Assembly: GCA_003665825.1 (NCBI GenBank)
Contig: QPFY01000010.1
Span: 1,054,001-1,118,000, forward strand
Direction: 5' to 3'
Length of the DNA stretch: 64,000 nt
Origin: Microbotryum silenes-acaulis
Lineage: Eukaryota > Basidiomycota > Microbotryomycetes > Microbotryales > Microbotryaceae
The notes under the pieces are model-generated. The model did no database searches. It was not told where the DNA came from and saw only the letters and a list, made by a program, of their open reading frames with translations. Made by a program: the position numbers and the translations under genes. Below are positions 35,730-48,050 of this stretch, piece by piece (positions within the stretch are counted from its first letter, which is position 1; each line of letters begins with the position of its first letter).

Positions 35730-38700
35730 TTAATGCCTGGCGTACAAGCACTTGATAACAAAACTGGACCCGACTCGCTCGGCAAAGAAGAGCTGGCTCG
35801 AGGCATGCGTCCCGAGCCACGCGATCTCCTTCAAACTGTTCCCGCTCGAACCCGACGCAGGAGCGACCGAGAGCGTTTCCCCAAAAGGAGCTTCATCTCG
35901 TTCTTGTCCTGCGACGGCGATCGCGTGGATCCCCGAGCGGGCGAGGTTGATGACGACCGTTCTGGATCGCTTGCAAATGAGCATCTCGATCCGGTTGGGC
36001 TCGACAAAGCTCGCTTGCTCGGGATCCGGGTTGATCGCCGCTTCGCTCCAAACCAAAGGTCGTTTGATCACTGCGCGGGAGTAACGACCATGTCAGCTAC
36101 ACTGATGTGGACCAAGGTCACAGCCAACAGATACCAGCAGGGAACCTACCCGATTTTCCTTCTGCGGTGACAATGCCCGAAAGGTTCGAGCCTTTGGTGA
36201 CAAAGAACAAGCCGGGTGGGCCTTGCGAGCGGTGCGCCGCAGGCCCTAGCAAGGAGATGGGCGAAAGCAAGGGAGGCTCGATGCGCGAAGCACCCGTGCT
36301 GAAAGCCTTGTTTGAGTACACGGCCGTCGGGATCGAGAAGGGAGGATCCGGCATCGCCACATCGGCATCGTCCATGGCACCGGCATCGGCGTCGGCATCT
36401 GCTCCAATGACATCGGTGTAGAGAGGTGGAATGGTCCAAGCCGAGGCCAAGATCGACGAAGGGACCGGAGGTATGAACGGCAGCTGCTGGAACGTGGTGT
36501 AAGGCGCGTTGATGAACTTGGCATTGAGGCGAGATCCAATCGTCGAAGGGTCGTCGGGGTCGTGCGGGATGTCAACCATCGTGGGCGTTGACAATGACGA
36601 TGTGGTGTCCAAATTGTCGCCATTGGGACCCAGCGGGAGGTGCGGAGGCGGAGGTATACCCGAAGGGGTGCCAGAGGATGAGTTTCCAGCGGACATGGCG
36701 ACTTGGGGCGTGTCCGGCGATGTTGTGGATGGTTCGTCGCGCCCGCTGTCGGGTGTCGGCGTCCGCCGGGACACCGATTCAGCTGGATGCGGGGTGAGCG
36801 ACGGGTCGAGCGGACGCTCGCCCAAGTCCGCGCCTTCGACAGGTTCGGACGCCGATGCTGCCAGATCTCGAATGCGCCTTTCCCGCTCACGGCGCGCCCG
36901 ACGCTCTCCTCGACCCACACCGACCTCCCGTACTCGCACGGTCGCCGGCTCAAGAGCGAAGATGGATTCGGAGTAGATGAGATCTGCCAGGAGTGCACGT
37001 TGTGTCAGCTACACCGAGCAAACCGACGTGAAGAGGGAGCATGAGGAGGTGGGACAGACAGATATCAACCAAATCATCACCCTGAAGCTGAAACTCGATC
37101 GTACGAGGGCGTTCAGGGAGGACGAAAGTGCGGTTGAGCGAGAGCGAGATACCACGCGAGCCAGTGAAGAGCTCTATGCGGTCGCCCTCATCACCTCCAA
37201 GTACTGCGAGATAGGTCCGTTTCTTCGTCTCGACAGCCCGGAGCAGACGAGCGCCTTTGGTTCGAGCTAGCTTGACATAGTCCAACGGACTGGAGGCCTG
37301 TAACGTAATATATTGTTGGAATCATTTCCGCGGATGTGCTGGACATCGAACAGGTAGAACGACTCACATTCGCCGGATGGGCATCGCTCGGCACTCGGCT
37401 AGACTGAGGCACCTTCAGGATAGGCGGTTCAAGAGTGTTCGGCCGGCTGCGACGCTTGTTGTCGATCGTCGACAAAGAAGCCACCGTCTCGGAAATGGAA
37501 GGCCGAGGCGGAAGAGGCCAGTCTCCGTCAGAGTTGTCGGCCAGAACGGGCGCGGAAGCTGATCTAGGGGCCATCCAGGGCGTGGAGGTCGACGGCAAGG
37601 GACCGCTTGCTGCGGCAGTGAGCGCACTCTCAGGAGTGGACTGCGAGGAAGAACCTGAGCCGTCGACGTTGCTAGTGCTGGGTCGACTGAGCAGCCTCGA
37701 GCCAACGTTGCCCATCGACCATCTTTTGCTCGCTCGCGCGCCGCTTCCAGACGTCGAAGGAGACGGAGCGGTCAACAGTCCATTCGGAACCGAAGTTGAA
37801 GTTGGAAGCACACGAGACTTTGCTGGTGGTGGTGGTTCGTCACGGATGATCTCGGATAGTGTGAGCCCGCGCATGGCTTCAGTCGGCCCCTGGTCACCAT
37901 TCTCGGATCGCACAGTCGTCTTGGCGCCTCGCGCAATCATCCGGCGCGGCGGCACCCTTGACTCTGAAACGTGCGACAGCGCAGATCCACTTGACGAGGA
38001 CGAACGACCTGAGAGCAATTCACCACCGCGTGATTCCGCGTCCCCATCGCGAACGCGCATTTGAGGGGGATCATCCCCGTCCCCGTCCGGGAGGCTGGGT
38101 AACGCCGAATTGCGTCTTGCAGCGAGGGAGTCTGATGACGTACGATTCGAGTCAAATTCGTGCGGCACTTCGAGGTCTTGCGTCTCTATAGGTGGCTCCG
38201 AGTCGCGGAAGAACTCCGCGAGCATCATCGAAGGAGAAACTTGGCCAGGAACGATGCGAGGTATCGTCGGCTCCCTCGGCACGATCTTCTTGATCGCCGT
38301 CACGCGCGTCCCGTCGATCCAACCATCTCGTTGCACGTTGTCTGATTCTATGTCGGACGTAGGCATAGCGGGCTTGGGACCAGGCTCCACTTCCACTTCT
38401 GGTGACGCTTGAGCCGAATGTCCCGAATCTGTCGGCAGCGCATCGGGCTCAGTGGCCGTGGTCGACAGACTTCTCGAACCAATCCCATTCGTGGAATGCG
38501 AAGAAGGAGAGTCGGATGCGCTGGTGGACGACTCCCACCGACCACTTTGATCTTGATTACCCTGACCGTGGTTGACGTCCGCGCTCGCAGCGTTTCCCAA
38601 GGTGGACGTCAGCCCCGACACCGACTCATCCCAAGAGGGTCCAGCATCCGAACTGTCCAAGCGCTCCCCGTTCAGCGAAGACATAGAGTACCGGTTCAAA

Positions 38701-41386
38701 TCGCCCCTTGATCGGCGCTTCGAGACGATCGTCGCAGTCGAGTTGCGTCGATTCACCACGAATTCGCGAGATCTAGATCCCCGCAGTGAGCGCGCCGAGG
38801 CATGGGCGTTGGTCGTCGAAGAAGCAAAGGCGTTGAGGGCGTTGGCGTTTGTCGGTCCCGAAGTGGAAGGTCCATGGTACGAAACGGGTCGAGGATTCAT
38901 CGGAACGGCGCGCACGATGCTAGATGAGCTGCTGAGACGCAGGCCAGGTCGAGTCGTGAGCGAAGCCTGTCGACGATGGGGCGGCCGTGTTGGGGAGGGA
39001 GCCGGCATCTTTGACGCAGTGTGCAGGGACGAGTACTCGGGAGGCGGCGGTACCGTAATGGGAGCAGGGGCACGTGCGGGAAAACGGAAAGCCTGTGCCG
39101 GCTGAGGCAGTGAGCCCGACGTCGCTCGCCCTTTGCCTTTCGGATCCTGCTGTGCCAGCAAATTTGCGCTTTCTACGCTCTTCCCGTTCGAGAATGCATA
39201 ACCGTCCTGCACATCCAACGTCGCCATCGCCCGGTTGATCATCGCACGAATGCCTTCTAGAGCGTACACTCGAACGTGATCATTGCGGCCCGCGATGGCG
39301 AGTAGGATGTTGCTCCTTTCGCTCAGCACGGTGAGCTCCTTGAAGCGCGTCTTTTTGATGAGTTGGATCGGCTTGCGTGTGTTCTTGGACAGTCTGCCGC
39401 CTTCAAGATTTTGCGCAGCGCCTCCGGGGACCGGCAGCGGAAGAAATTCAAGGCCAGCCGTCGTTCCTAGGACCCGGGAAGACAAGTCAGGTTAATATCC
39501 TACCGCGAGCTCACTGGGGGAAAAAAACTCACCGATAAGCAAGTACTTGTCATCCAAAATGGCTCCGCAGAGCGGTTGAGCATGCTTCGAAGTCGACAAC
39601 GATTGCGTGAGCGAAGCGAGCCCTAGCCCAATTGACTCGAGGGTCGGCGCCACTTCGGTCTCGGTCGCTGAGCCATTGAGCTTGGATGAGTTTTCGGATG
39701 ATCGTTGTGGTGGAGCCGAGAAGACGCGGCCCGTTGGCTCCGGTGTACGCCCCGTGCTGATGGCTCCACTCCCTGAAATCGAGGTAACCCCTGTCGGCGT
39801 CAAGTTCGAATGTGTTGGCAATCGACTCGAGGACGGAATCGTCGGTGAGCTAGGGCTTGAATCGGCTCTTATCATCATGGAAGCGCTCCGGGTGAAGGAT
39901 GCAACTGCGGCCAAAAGTGGGGTACGGCGTTGAGGAGGGCTCTGGCTCGGTGCCGTCGCATCTGAGCCATTACTCCCCATGGCAGCACTGGACGTGAGCA
40001 ATGTCCTCGGATCAGTCGGAGTCGTAGATTCGGTCAAGTGTGAGCAATCCACGAGGTCGGGGCTCGAGGCGCTCGGCGAATATTCGTTTGGTTGAGGTGA
40101 GCTACTGGTCGAAAAGCCCTCGACGGAATGCCGAGATCGGCGAGGCGGAGTCGATAATTGAGGAGAGCGAGACGTGGACGCAGACCCAGAAGCTGACTCA
40201 ATTGAATCTGGGACGGAGCCCTGGGATCGACTGACGGAGCGAGGCGATCGACTCAACAGGCTCGAGAAGAACGACTTTGAGCTGCTGCGGATCGACGACT
40301 GCTTGAATGGAAAGTACCACGATCAGACCAGACGGTCGGAGGATGAGGGGAACATCATTGATCGTCAAGACATACCTGTGGCCGGGAAGGGCCCTCACTT
40401 GCATACCTGGCCAACGGACCGCTGGCTACGCTTAAGTATGTGCCACGGTGGCGCGTTGATGAGGAGGCGGTCGACAGGTCTGAGGTCGAGTTCGAGTCTT
40501 GCTGTTGCGTTGCGAGACCTTCTACGGAAGCAACATGGGAATGCGCAACATGGGAATGCCTGGTAGATGTCCCCTGGATCGCAGCGACGAATGGGTCTTG
40601 CATCGAGTACGATTGAAGCCCAACATCGAGTGAGCCGGTCATGGCCTGACACCCTCTGAGGCGACCGGCCAATGGCTCGTTCGAGGCACTGAAGTCCTGC
40701 GCATCGTCCATCCCGATTCCAAGACCTTCCGGAGGAGCAGATCCCATCATGTCCCTGAGACCCATGCGGGTGGCGGGGATGTCCGAAGCTCGGCCATCGT
40801 CTGATCCGTCGTCATCATCACTGTCGCGCACCATGCTCGGCTCCTCAAACGCGTCCGAATCGTCGCTATCCTGATTGTCTTGGTTTGGAGTAGCTACGGC
40901 GTCCATCGAACCCGAGGCTGGAAGTCGGTCATCCCCATGTAACGTTCGCCGATCTGAGCTCTGCGAAAAGTCGGTGCTTGACGACGAAGCCGATTGAGGG
41001 ATGTCGAGATCTTGCGCCGCTTCCGAGTTGAAGACCGCGCTCGTTGACGCCAAAAAGATGGCAGCATTGGTAGTTCCGGGTTGTATGGTGGTAGGCCCCT
41101 GCGCCGACGCGACTGGGATGCCCATGCGACGCCGCATAGGATCGACGATCGCTTGGGCCTCTGTCGCCGCTGGCTCGGAGTCGAGAAGGGGAACGAGAGC
41201 CGCCTGAGGCGATTCGCGGTTCGCCGCCTGTGCAAGCGTGGAGGTGGTGGGATGGGTTGGCCAAGATGTCGATGACAATGGAAGAAAAAGGCGACTTGGA
41301 GATGAGCGAGACTCGGCTGTGTTGTCCGAAGAGGACCCGGACACCAGCAGTAGACTATCGCGAGAGAGCTGAGCGCTGAGCGCCAA
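35730..41386 (-). CDS. CNH (citron homology) domain protein with large disordered inserts; 5' end unresolved
   Basis: Exons 40376 to about 41386, then 39533-40298, 37368-39466, 37060-37297, 36150-36983 and 35730-36070 join in frame to roughly 1,760 residues. CNH repeats are clear: CGAILDDKYLLIGTTAGLEF, KPIQLIKKTRFKELTVL, LLAIAGRNDHVRVYALEGI, then far downstream RTYLAVLGGDEGDRIELFTG, TIEFQLQGDDLVDIYLIYSE, and GLFFVTKGSNLSGIV near the end. No kinase, RhoGEF or clathrin-repeat domain is visible. CNH propellers bind small GTPases and scaffold membrane or cell-wall signalling. About 600 Ser-rich residues sit inside the propeller, with a second insert of about 200. The first exon's upstream limit is unknown: the frame opens without ATG after a CTAG acceptor-like site. 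The first internal ATG is near 41140, so an upstream exon is likely. Confidence 0.75.
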
Positions 41387-42791
41387 CAGGGCCCGCCCCC
41401 ACAGAGTGTGGGAGTCAGCCGGTCTACGCTAGCCCACGGTCGGTAAGGCCGCGGAGGGCTGTGTCCACAGAGTCGATTCGGATGCTGGCCTCACTGGGCT
41501 CTTTTTCCCAATGAGACCGTAGAAAATCGCGGGTCGCCAATACAAAGAGCGGCGAGGAAGCCTCGTTCGCTGGCGCTTGTGACAATCTCCCGCAATGGAC
41601 AGCGGGCAGGCTGGCGAGCGCGGGCGATCGTCGTTCACGTCGTACGGGCAGTGACGGCGAGTCGACGCGGTCACGCTGGTTGGCAGCTTGACCGATTCGG
41701 TGGTCCTGACTCGGGATCGCACTCGATAATCGAACGCGCCAAAGTTGCACCCGAGGTCAAGGGACTCTCGGTTGGGCTGATGGGTGAGCAACTCTTCCGG
41801 GAACGAGCTGGGGGAAGGAAGGTGGCGGACGTTGCGAAAGATGGTGAAAGATGGTGACAACACGGCCTGAGCGTCGTCGCTTGGATCGGCTTGGATTCGG
41901 CCGGCAGCGACAGCCGGCAACAGCCGGTGACGGGTTAGATTGCGACTGCCAGTGGCCAAGGCGATTTTGAACGCGTAGTGTATACGCATCTCGATACTGC
42001 ACTCGAGACTACAAGACACAAAGGGAATCACAAGGGAGGCTGAATGTATGTCGAATCTGGCCAGGCTGAATAAGGACGAGTCGCCGGACACGTAGCACCG
42101 CTACAGAGCTCCTCGAACCAATCTGAAACATTAGAAAGACCGGGTCGATGACTCGAGTACCATCTACCTAGTAGGGCCAACCGCCGGCGGTATGAGCTTG
42201 AGGAGACGAAACTAACCAAAGCATGGGCCGCGAATTGGGCTAGTTTTCGATTTATGTATAAGTTTCTGCAATGGATCCCTCGCGCGAGAGGAACGCGCCT
42301 TTCGTTCGTCAGGGTAGCGCCGACGAGCCGGCGTTACGACTCGCCATTCAACTTACCGTGGGTCACTGATGTAAAGTCTCCGAGATGTCTTGAAACATGC
42401 CGTTACACTCGAAACATCTTTTACATGTCGTAACATGCGTTCACAACTGCCAAATCGATCCTACGCCACCTGTACCTCGTTACCAGTTATACAGCTCAAA
42501 CGTTATCAACTCATTTCAGTTATTCTCACATCTCACTATCCTTCGGGTCGTCCTTGAGAGGAGAAAAACTGCATCAAATATATTAGGTGCTCTGATTCAA
42601 AAACAAAAAAACGCGCTGATTTGCTACTACTGATAAGAGAAAGCGGCGAGAAGGTACCGCGCAAGAAAGCAGATACAGTACCAAATTCCAAGGCAAAGAA
42701 ATAAGAGGACAAGATGAAGCGAAGGAGGAAGCGCAGTTAATAAATGTCCTATGCCCAAAGGAAGATGAAAGGGGAGTTCCAAACGACGAGC
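41387..42791. other. Upstream of the CNH gene and 3' flank of the bHLH gene
   Basis: The minus-strand frames just right of 41387 (41424-41750 and 41429-42091) may contain an unplaced 5' exon of the CNH gene; one reads ATRDFLRSHWEKEPSEASIR, plausible protein, but no splice phase I tried connects it. From about 42240 to 42740 the DNA is A/T-richer, without a gene, and probably includes the 3' UTR of the bHLH gene. Confidence 0.4.
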
Positions 42792-45487
42792 TCAGGCGGC
42801 GACGGTTGTGGCGTCTATCGTCGGCGCAAACGTAACCGACGAGTTGGAAAGAGGCGAAGCGTTCTTGACGCCAGAATTAGCGCCAACACCGCTACCGTTG
42901 AAGTCGGACTGGTCCGAAGCCATCATCGAGCCCGAATCGCCGACGTTGCCGCCCCTCACCCCGCTCGGCGAACCCGATCCTCGATCTGAGGCGAGGCTCA
43001 TCGTCGAGGTTGTGCGCTGGTGTTGCGGTGGGGCAGAGTGTTGGTAGGACCCATGTCGAGATTGTCCTGGGTGATGGTGATGTTGCTGCTGTGGCTGTTG
43101 CTGCTGCATCTGCTGCTGTTGCATCTGCTGCTGCTGCATCTGTTGATGCGACGGCTGCTGCTGCTGCTGCCGTTGGTGTTGGTGCTGCTGCCCCTGTTGT
43201 TTTGGGTGCTGCTGCTGCTGCTGTTGATGAGCGTGTTCGCCTGAGAAATCTGAGGCTGCAGCCGAAGACGACCCCGACTGAGCCGACACGGGGTGTGAGG
43301 AATAATCGCTTGGCTGCCTCGAGTGGTTCTGGTACATCTGCGGCGGCGGGTGGGAAGGCGCCGAAATCGACATCCTAGGGCTCTGCATATGCGGTGGGTG
43401 CGGTGGTGGCGAATTGACAACACCTCCCGGCATCGATGTACCGACGATAGAACCAGGACCATAACCGACATGAGCCCTCAACCTGGCGTTGTCCTTGCCG
43501 AGCTCGACGTTCGTCGCCTTGAGCTGCTGGATGAAATCGACGGCTTTGCTCAGAATCTCCCATTTGCTGCTCTTGAGACCCCGGTCGACAGGCAGTGCGT
43601 CGCGCAGGTCATCAAACAGGTGCGCCATCTCCTTGCGGCGTTTGCGCTCGGCCAACTTGTGCGTTACGCGAAGCTCGGGGCTGCGGGCGTAGGGCGAATC
43701 CTTGAGATTGTCCGGGTCCCCATCGCCACCCATGCCCATGCCGTACGGTCCGAGAGAGCCGGTCGAGCTTTGACGACTATCGCGATGGGGTTCATTGTAG
43801 GATCCAGGGGCGGGGCGCCAAGGACCACTCGGTGGGGCAAGTGGAGGACCGGCCGGTGCCGAGGTTAGGTACGGCCCCCCTCGATCCGGTGCCATCGCAT
43901 GAGCCGAGTGGGGCGAGTCACGGTTCTCCTCAGGAGGCGAGTGGGCGACAGGAGGTAGCGACCTCGCATACGCTGGCAGTCCACCATAGCTGCTCGAACC
44001 ACCCTGGACGAGTTGACTGATCCCAATGCTTGGCCTACGTCCGAATGCTGTAGGGTCGCCAGTACATGTCGTATCAGAGACTGAGCCCCTCGGCGAATCG
44101 TAGTTGCCATTTGGAGGGCCGTGGGGAGGACCTCGCTGGTCGTAAGGATCCGTAGGGTAGCTCGACATGGAATAACCCTGACTCCCTGCGCTCGTCCAGC
44201 TTCCGCCGCTTCCGCGTCGGTCGTCCTCCCAGGGGCTCAGGTTGCTCTGCGAGCTCATACCCGAGTCCCTTCGCACCTGCTGCTCGGCAAGGCTGAGGTT
44301 GCTCATCTTGTCATAAGTCAAAGACGAGCCTCGGCGCTTGGGAGGCGGCGGCTGGGTGTTGATCTGGTGGGGAGGCATGATGCCGTTGCTGCCATTGCCT
44401 GAATAGGCGTAAGCACCGGCGTGTTGGTATCCTCCTTCCTCATGGATGACACCCTCGCCGGATTGTTTCCGCTTCAGATTGCCGGGAGCGGCCTCGGCGG
44501 ATATCCGTCGTGTCGGCGACGAAGGCGTTGCCGACGCTGAGCCAGGGGCACCAAGGATCCCATTCGTTGAGAGCGAGTGCCGCCTCATGGAATAATCTAT
44601 TGATGGACAACAATCACTCTATTCAGTCGCAACTCATTCGAAAAGGCCGACATCGAGGACACAGTACTGACCAAAGTAGGAACCTGATTCCTGCGAAGGC
44701 CCTATCGGTGTCGGGCCGCCGAACCGATAGCTCGAACTCGGACCCAGCTGTTGCTGGGACACCGGTACAGCCGGTCCGTGATGGCTGGGGCCGTAGAGAT
44801 GAGACTGTGACTGCGGGTGGTGGGGGTGGTGCGACAAGTGTTGATGCGAAAGTGGATGCTGCTGCTGTTGAGTGATATAGTGACCCCCGGGACCGTACCC
44901 GCCACAGTTGGCCTGAGAATGGCCATGGTAAGGGTGCGTCGGCGAGCCCGAACGAGAGCCTTCGGCATACGGTTGCTGAGGTGGACCCCGGCCGTTGGGA
45001 TCGAGCGGTTTGGCCTCGCCTTCACCATCCATGTCGCGTCGCTTTGCAGAGAAGCCCATTTGCTGCGAATTGACCGAGGTCGGCGACGGAGGATCCATAC
45101 TCGATCCGGACGAGGCCGCTCCCGGGCCGTTCGGGCCAGGACCCGACTGAGGGTAGGCATGCAAGAACGGGTCACTGAGAGACACCCTTCTCAGACTGTT
45201 GAAACCAGTAGCCTGTTTGAGGAAGGAGGCACGAAGAACGCGAGAGGCAAGGATATGGCCAACAATGACGCGACGAACGGGCAATGGGCATGGGGCAAGG
45301 TTCAGCTCGCCTCTCGGATCACGGGGTCGGTCCCCCCTCGTTGGACCGAGCTGCCTGGCCACGAGGCTCGACGGCGACGGAGACTCACAGGAGGTGGCAG
45401 AAGTTCGTCATCGCGGGGAATGGAGACCGGGGGTAATCGAACCGGTGCGCTCGCGGATGCAGGCGAAGTCGACGAGGACGCGTGCAT
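42792..45487 (-). CDS. bHLH transcription factor, Gln/Pro/His-rich
   Basis: Exons 45389-45487, 44672-45212 and 42792-44596 sum to 814 residues. The basic helix-loop-helix domain is at about residues 523-573: RVTHKLAERKRRKEMAHLFD for the basic region and helix 1, a loop with VDRGLKSS, then KWEILSKAVDFIQQLK. The His-Glu-Arg triad of the basic region predicts binding to E-boxes (CANNTG). A short leucine-containing extension follows helix 2. The remainder is disordered: Ser/Gly/Pro-rich before the domain, with long Gln/His tracts after it. The start at 45487 was chosen because its exon (MHASSSTSPASASAPVRLPP) joins in phase through a GTGAGT donor to the second exon. Target genes cannot be told from sequence. 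Confidence 0.88.
43078..43245 (-). repeat. CAG/CAA trinucleotide tract coding polyglutamine
   Basis: On the coding strand this is an interrupted run of CAG and CAA with some CAC and ATG codons. It encodes Gln-rich segments with His and Met interruptions in the C-terminal part of the bHLH factor. Mixed codons lower slippage, but such tracts often vary in length between strains. Confidence 0.85.
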
Positions 45488-48050
45488 ATTGCGAGGGTCG
45501 GAGGGAAAGTCGGTAGCTACGGGGTGAGATCGCAGGCGTGGCACTCCAGGCGAGAGTCGTCGGCGTTTCCAGAATATCCTGAGCAAAGGCTATGCCACGA
45601 GGCAAAGCGAGGCCTTGGGTTTGACTTCTGGGTATCGAGAGCCGTGACGACGACGAGAACGCGACGTGGCTCGGGACGAGATTAGGCGGGGTGGAGGTGA
45701 GGGGGACGGGGTGGGAGGGGGTTTCCCCAATACCCGACTGATCACTCCCTGCGCGTCGAGCGCTGAACCAAGGTACGTGGAGGAAGGTGAGATCGATCAG
45801 CTGGACCGAGTAGCCGTTCTGTCGTAGCCCGTGCGTGACGAGGCGGTGCTAGTGAACAGGAGTTGATCAGGTCCAACCCGGGCCAGCGCCAGGGGGGGCT
45901 TGGAATTGAGTCGGAGGCGAAAGCCGAAGGCACTAGCGCAAGACGGCGTCGTCGACTCGTCCGTCGGTGCAATATGCCTTACAGACTGACACAAACCAAT
46001 TCTGCTGAAAGAAGGCGAGAGGTCGTGTCGGAGCCAAGTACAACCGACGCAAGCGGGGGCTAGTGGTCGCGTTCTCGCTAGCCACACACAAGAGGTGCAG
46101 CAAAAAGGTCCACGACAGACGTGTGCGGAAAAGCGAACGGGGCGTCCAGGATGCAAGAGGGGCAAGTACAAGAACGAGTTCGAGCTCGGCGGCGCTCGTG
46201 CGTTTCAAGCGAGGGCGACTGAGAGCTACTGACAGTGAGAGCGACGTCTTGACGCCTTTCAGGCGGCTTCGGCGCCTTTGAAATTCGTAGGGCGTCGGTG
46301 CTGTGTTCACCTCACAAAACTCGAGCGCGGTAGCGAGCCTTCGGGACGGACCTTCGAGTCGATCGAACAAAATTGGCGCGGCCGCCGGCCGCGCGGCAAG
46401 GCGACGCTCACATCTTCGCCTCGAAGAGACTCGTCGGCCACGATCAAAGCCTATTCCCACGCCGCCAAAAGGTTGCACCCGACTATGCGATGCCATCGCA
46501 CAATCACAGATCCCACCAACCAAGAATAAGGTGCCTCTAAATCTTTGCTACCCTGCTCGCTTTCCTCCTCCCTACCCTCTTGCAGCGGATCGATGTATCA
46601 ACGATTTCTGCAACAAATGCCCGAGAACTTGGTCGGGTGTGTTGGGAGCCACGAGATTTATGACTAGCTTTGTGCAATCGCTCGATATACGTCATCGGCG
46701 GCCGTCGAAGCCGCCCTTGCTCCGCAATACAACTTTATCCAGACCACCGGCACCGATCGTAGGGGCCTGATTACGTCTACTTTCGGATGCGACGACCGCA
46801 AGCAGGCGGGAGTGCCGGGCTGGACAAAAAAATCTGGGAGCATTCCAACGACTACTGATCTGAGTAGGGGCCTCGGTAGACGAAGCACCGAGCCGACAGG
46901 GAGCCCCTTCCTTCAATTTCGACGGTGGAACCGTCGGCGCGTCGGCGGCGACCGCGGGGCCACGCGGGTTTTAAGCACAAGGCTTCGCGAGGCGAGCACA
47001 TGCCGACCATGCTGGCAAGACCGTGTCCGTGCCTGCTGCAGATGCCACTCCTCAGAAGAGAAAATCAGAAAACATGGTAATTGGTGAACAGCTGATCGGA
47101 GCCTTTAGGAAGTTGCACCGTGGGAACAGTACACGTCCCTCCTGAACGAAGCCAGCCCTGCCGATTCGTCGGGCGATCGCTGCAGTGCATGCGCCAATTT
47201 GAGCACAGCGTGGCGAGGACAAGATTGGTCGAGATCTACCTAAAGAAGCACCTAAACAGGTGGTGGGCACATATACAAGCTTCAGGAGTGATAGAAAGGA
47301 GTAGCTACCGGGGTAGGCAAGTAAAGTGACGATTACGACGAAGTTCAAAGTTCGAAATTTATTCCCGCATTCGGAATGCACGGACCCGTCGATCGATCCC
47401 AAAAGCGGACGGTCCGAAAGCGAGCAATCCTGCCCGCGCCTTCGAACTGAAGTTGTTGGGAAAGAGGGGAGGAGGAGGATCCGAGGCCAAAGTTGTGGGC
47501 GATGCGGTTATTATCAAGTTCCAACTGAGCTCCACCTCTGCAGGAAATGCTGCACTGTGGGTTCCGCTTTCATTTAGCCTCGGAATCAATGCCGTAAGCT
47601 CCGAGTCGGCACCCGAGAATAAGAAGTGTCCCTCGGTGTCGCTTCAAGTGGCTAGCGCTTGGCGCCGCAGCACTGGAGCTACTGGAGGCCAAGCTCATTA
47701 AAAAGCTGGTCGTTGCTCGTCTCGGGACGCGAGAACGCGCGTATAGCGCAACCGACCAAACAAAACTCGCCGACGGTACCAGGAAAACTCGTCGGTGATA
47801 GATAGGGTACGTCGTGATTCTGTATTCAAAAGCACTACACAAAAGTCACCGATCCACCTGAATATAAAGTTAGGCGAAAACGGAAAGCCTTCTAGAACGC
47901 CCGTGTTGAACAGGGGAAGCGGGGGAGGGGGGGGGTTATTCAACAACGCCTCGCGGAAAGGATTGAGCAGGAATCCAAGAAGTGCGAAATCTTAGTGCGA
48001 TAAGATTCTGGGTACCTACCAAGCTAGGTAGGCACATAATCACTCCCCTA
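45488..48050. other. 2.56-kb region upstream of the bHLH gene, no gene seen
   Basis: Both flanking genes are on the minus strand, so most of this DNA lies 5' of the bHLH gene and the last part is the permease 3' flank. Many short frames with ATGs are present, the largest being 45933-46523 (minus, 196 codons, Arg/Leu/Ser-rich). None has a recognisable domain or coding-like composition. It is the longest gene-free stretch in the window and may contain a long leader with upstream ORFs, unrecognised exons, or a non-coding RNA. Confidence 0.45.

Noticed and set aside
45933..46523. 196-codon minus-strand frame upstream of the bHLH gene
   Set aside because: Arg/Leu/Ser-rich composition without a domain, and other frames are also open; judged non-coding.
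46303..46770. 155-codon plus-strand frame in the large gap
   Set aside because: No motif, Arg/Pro/Ser-rich, and no splice or start context that stands out.
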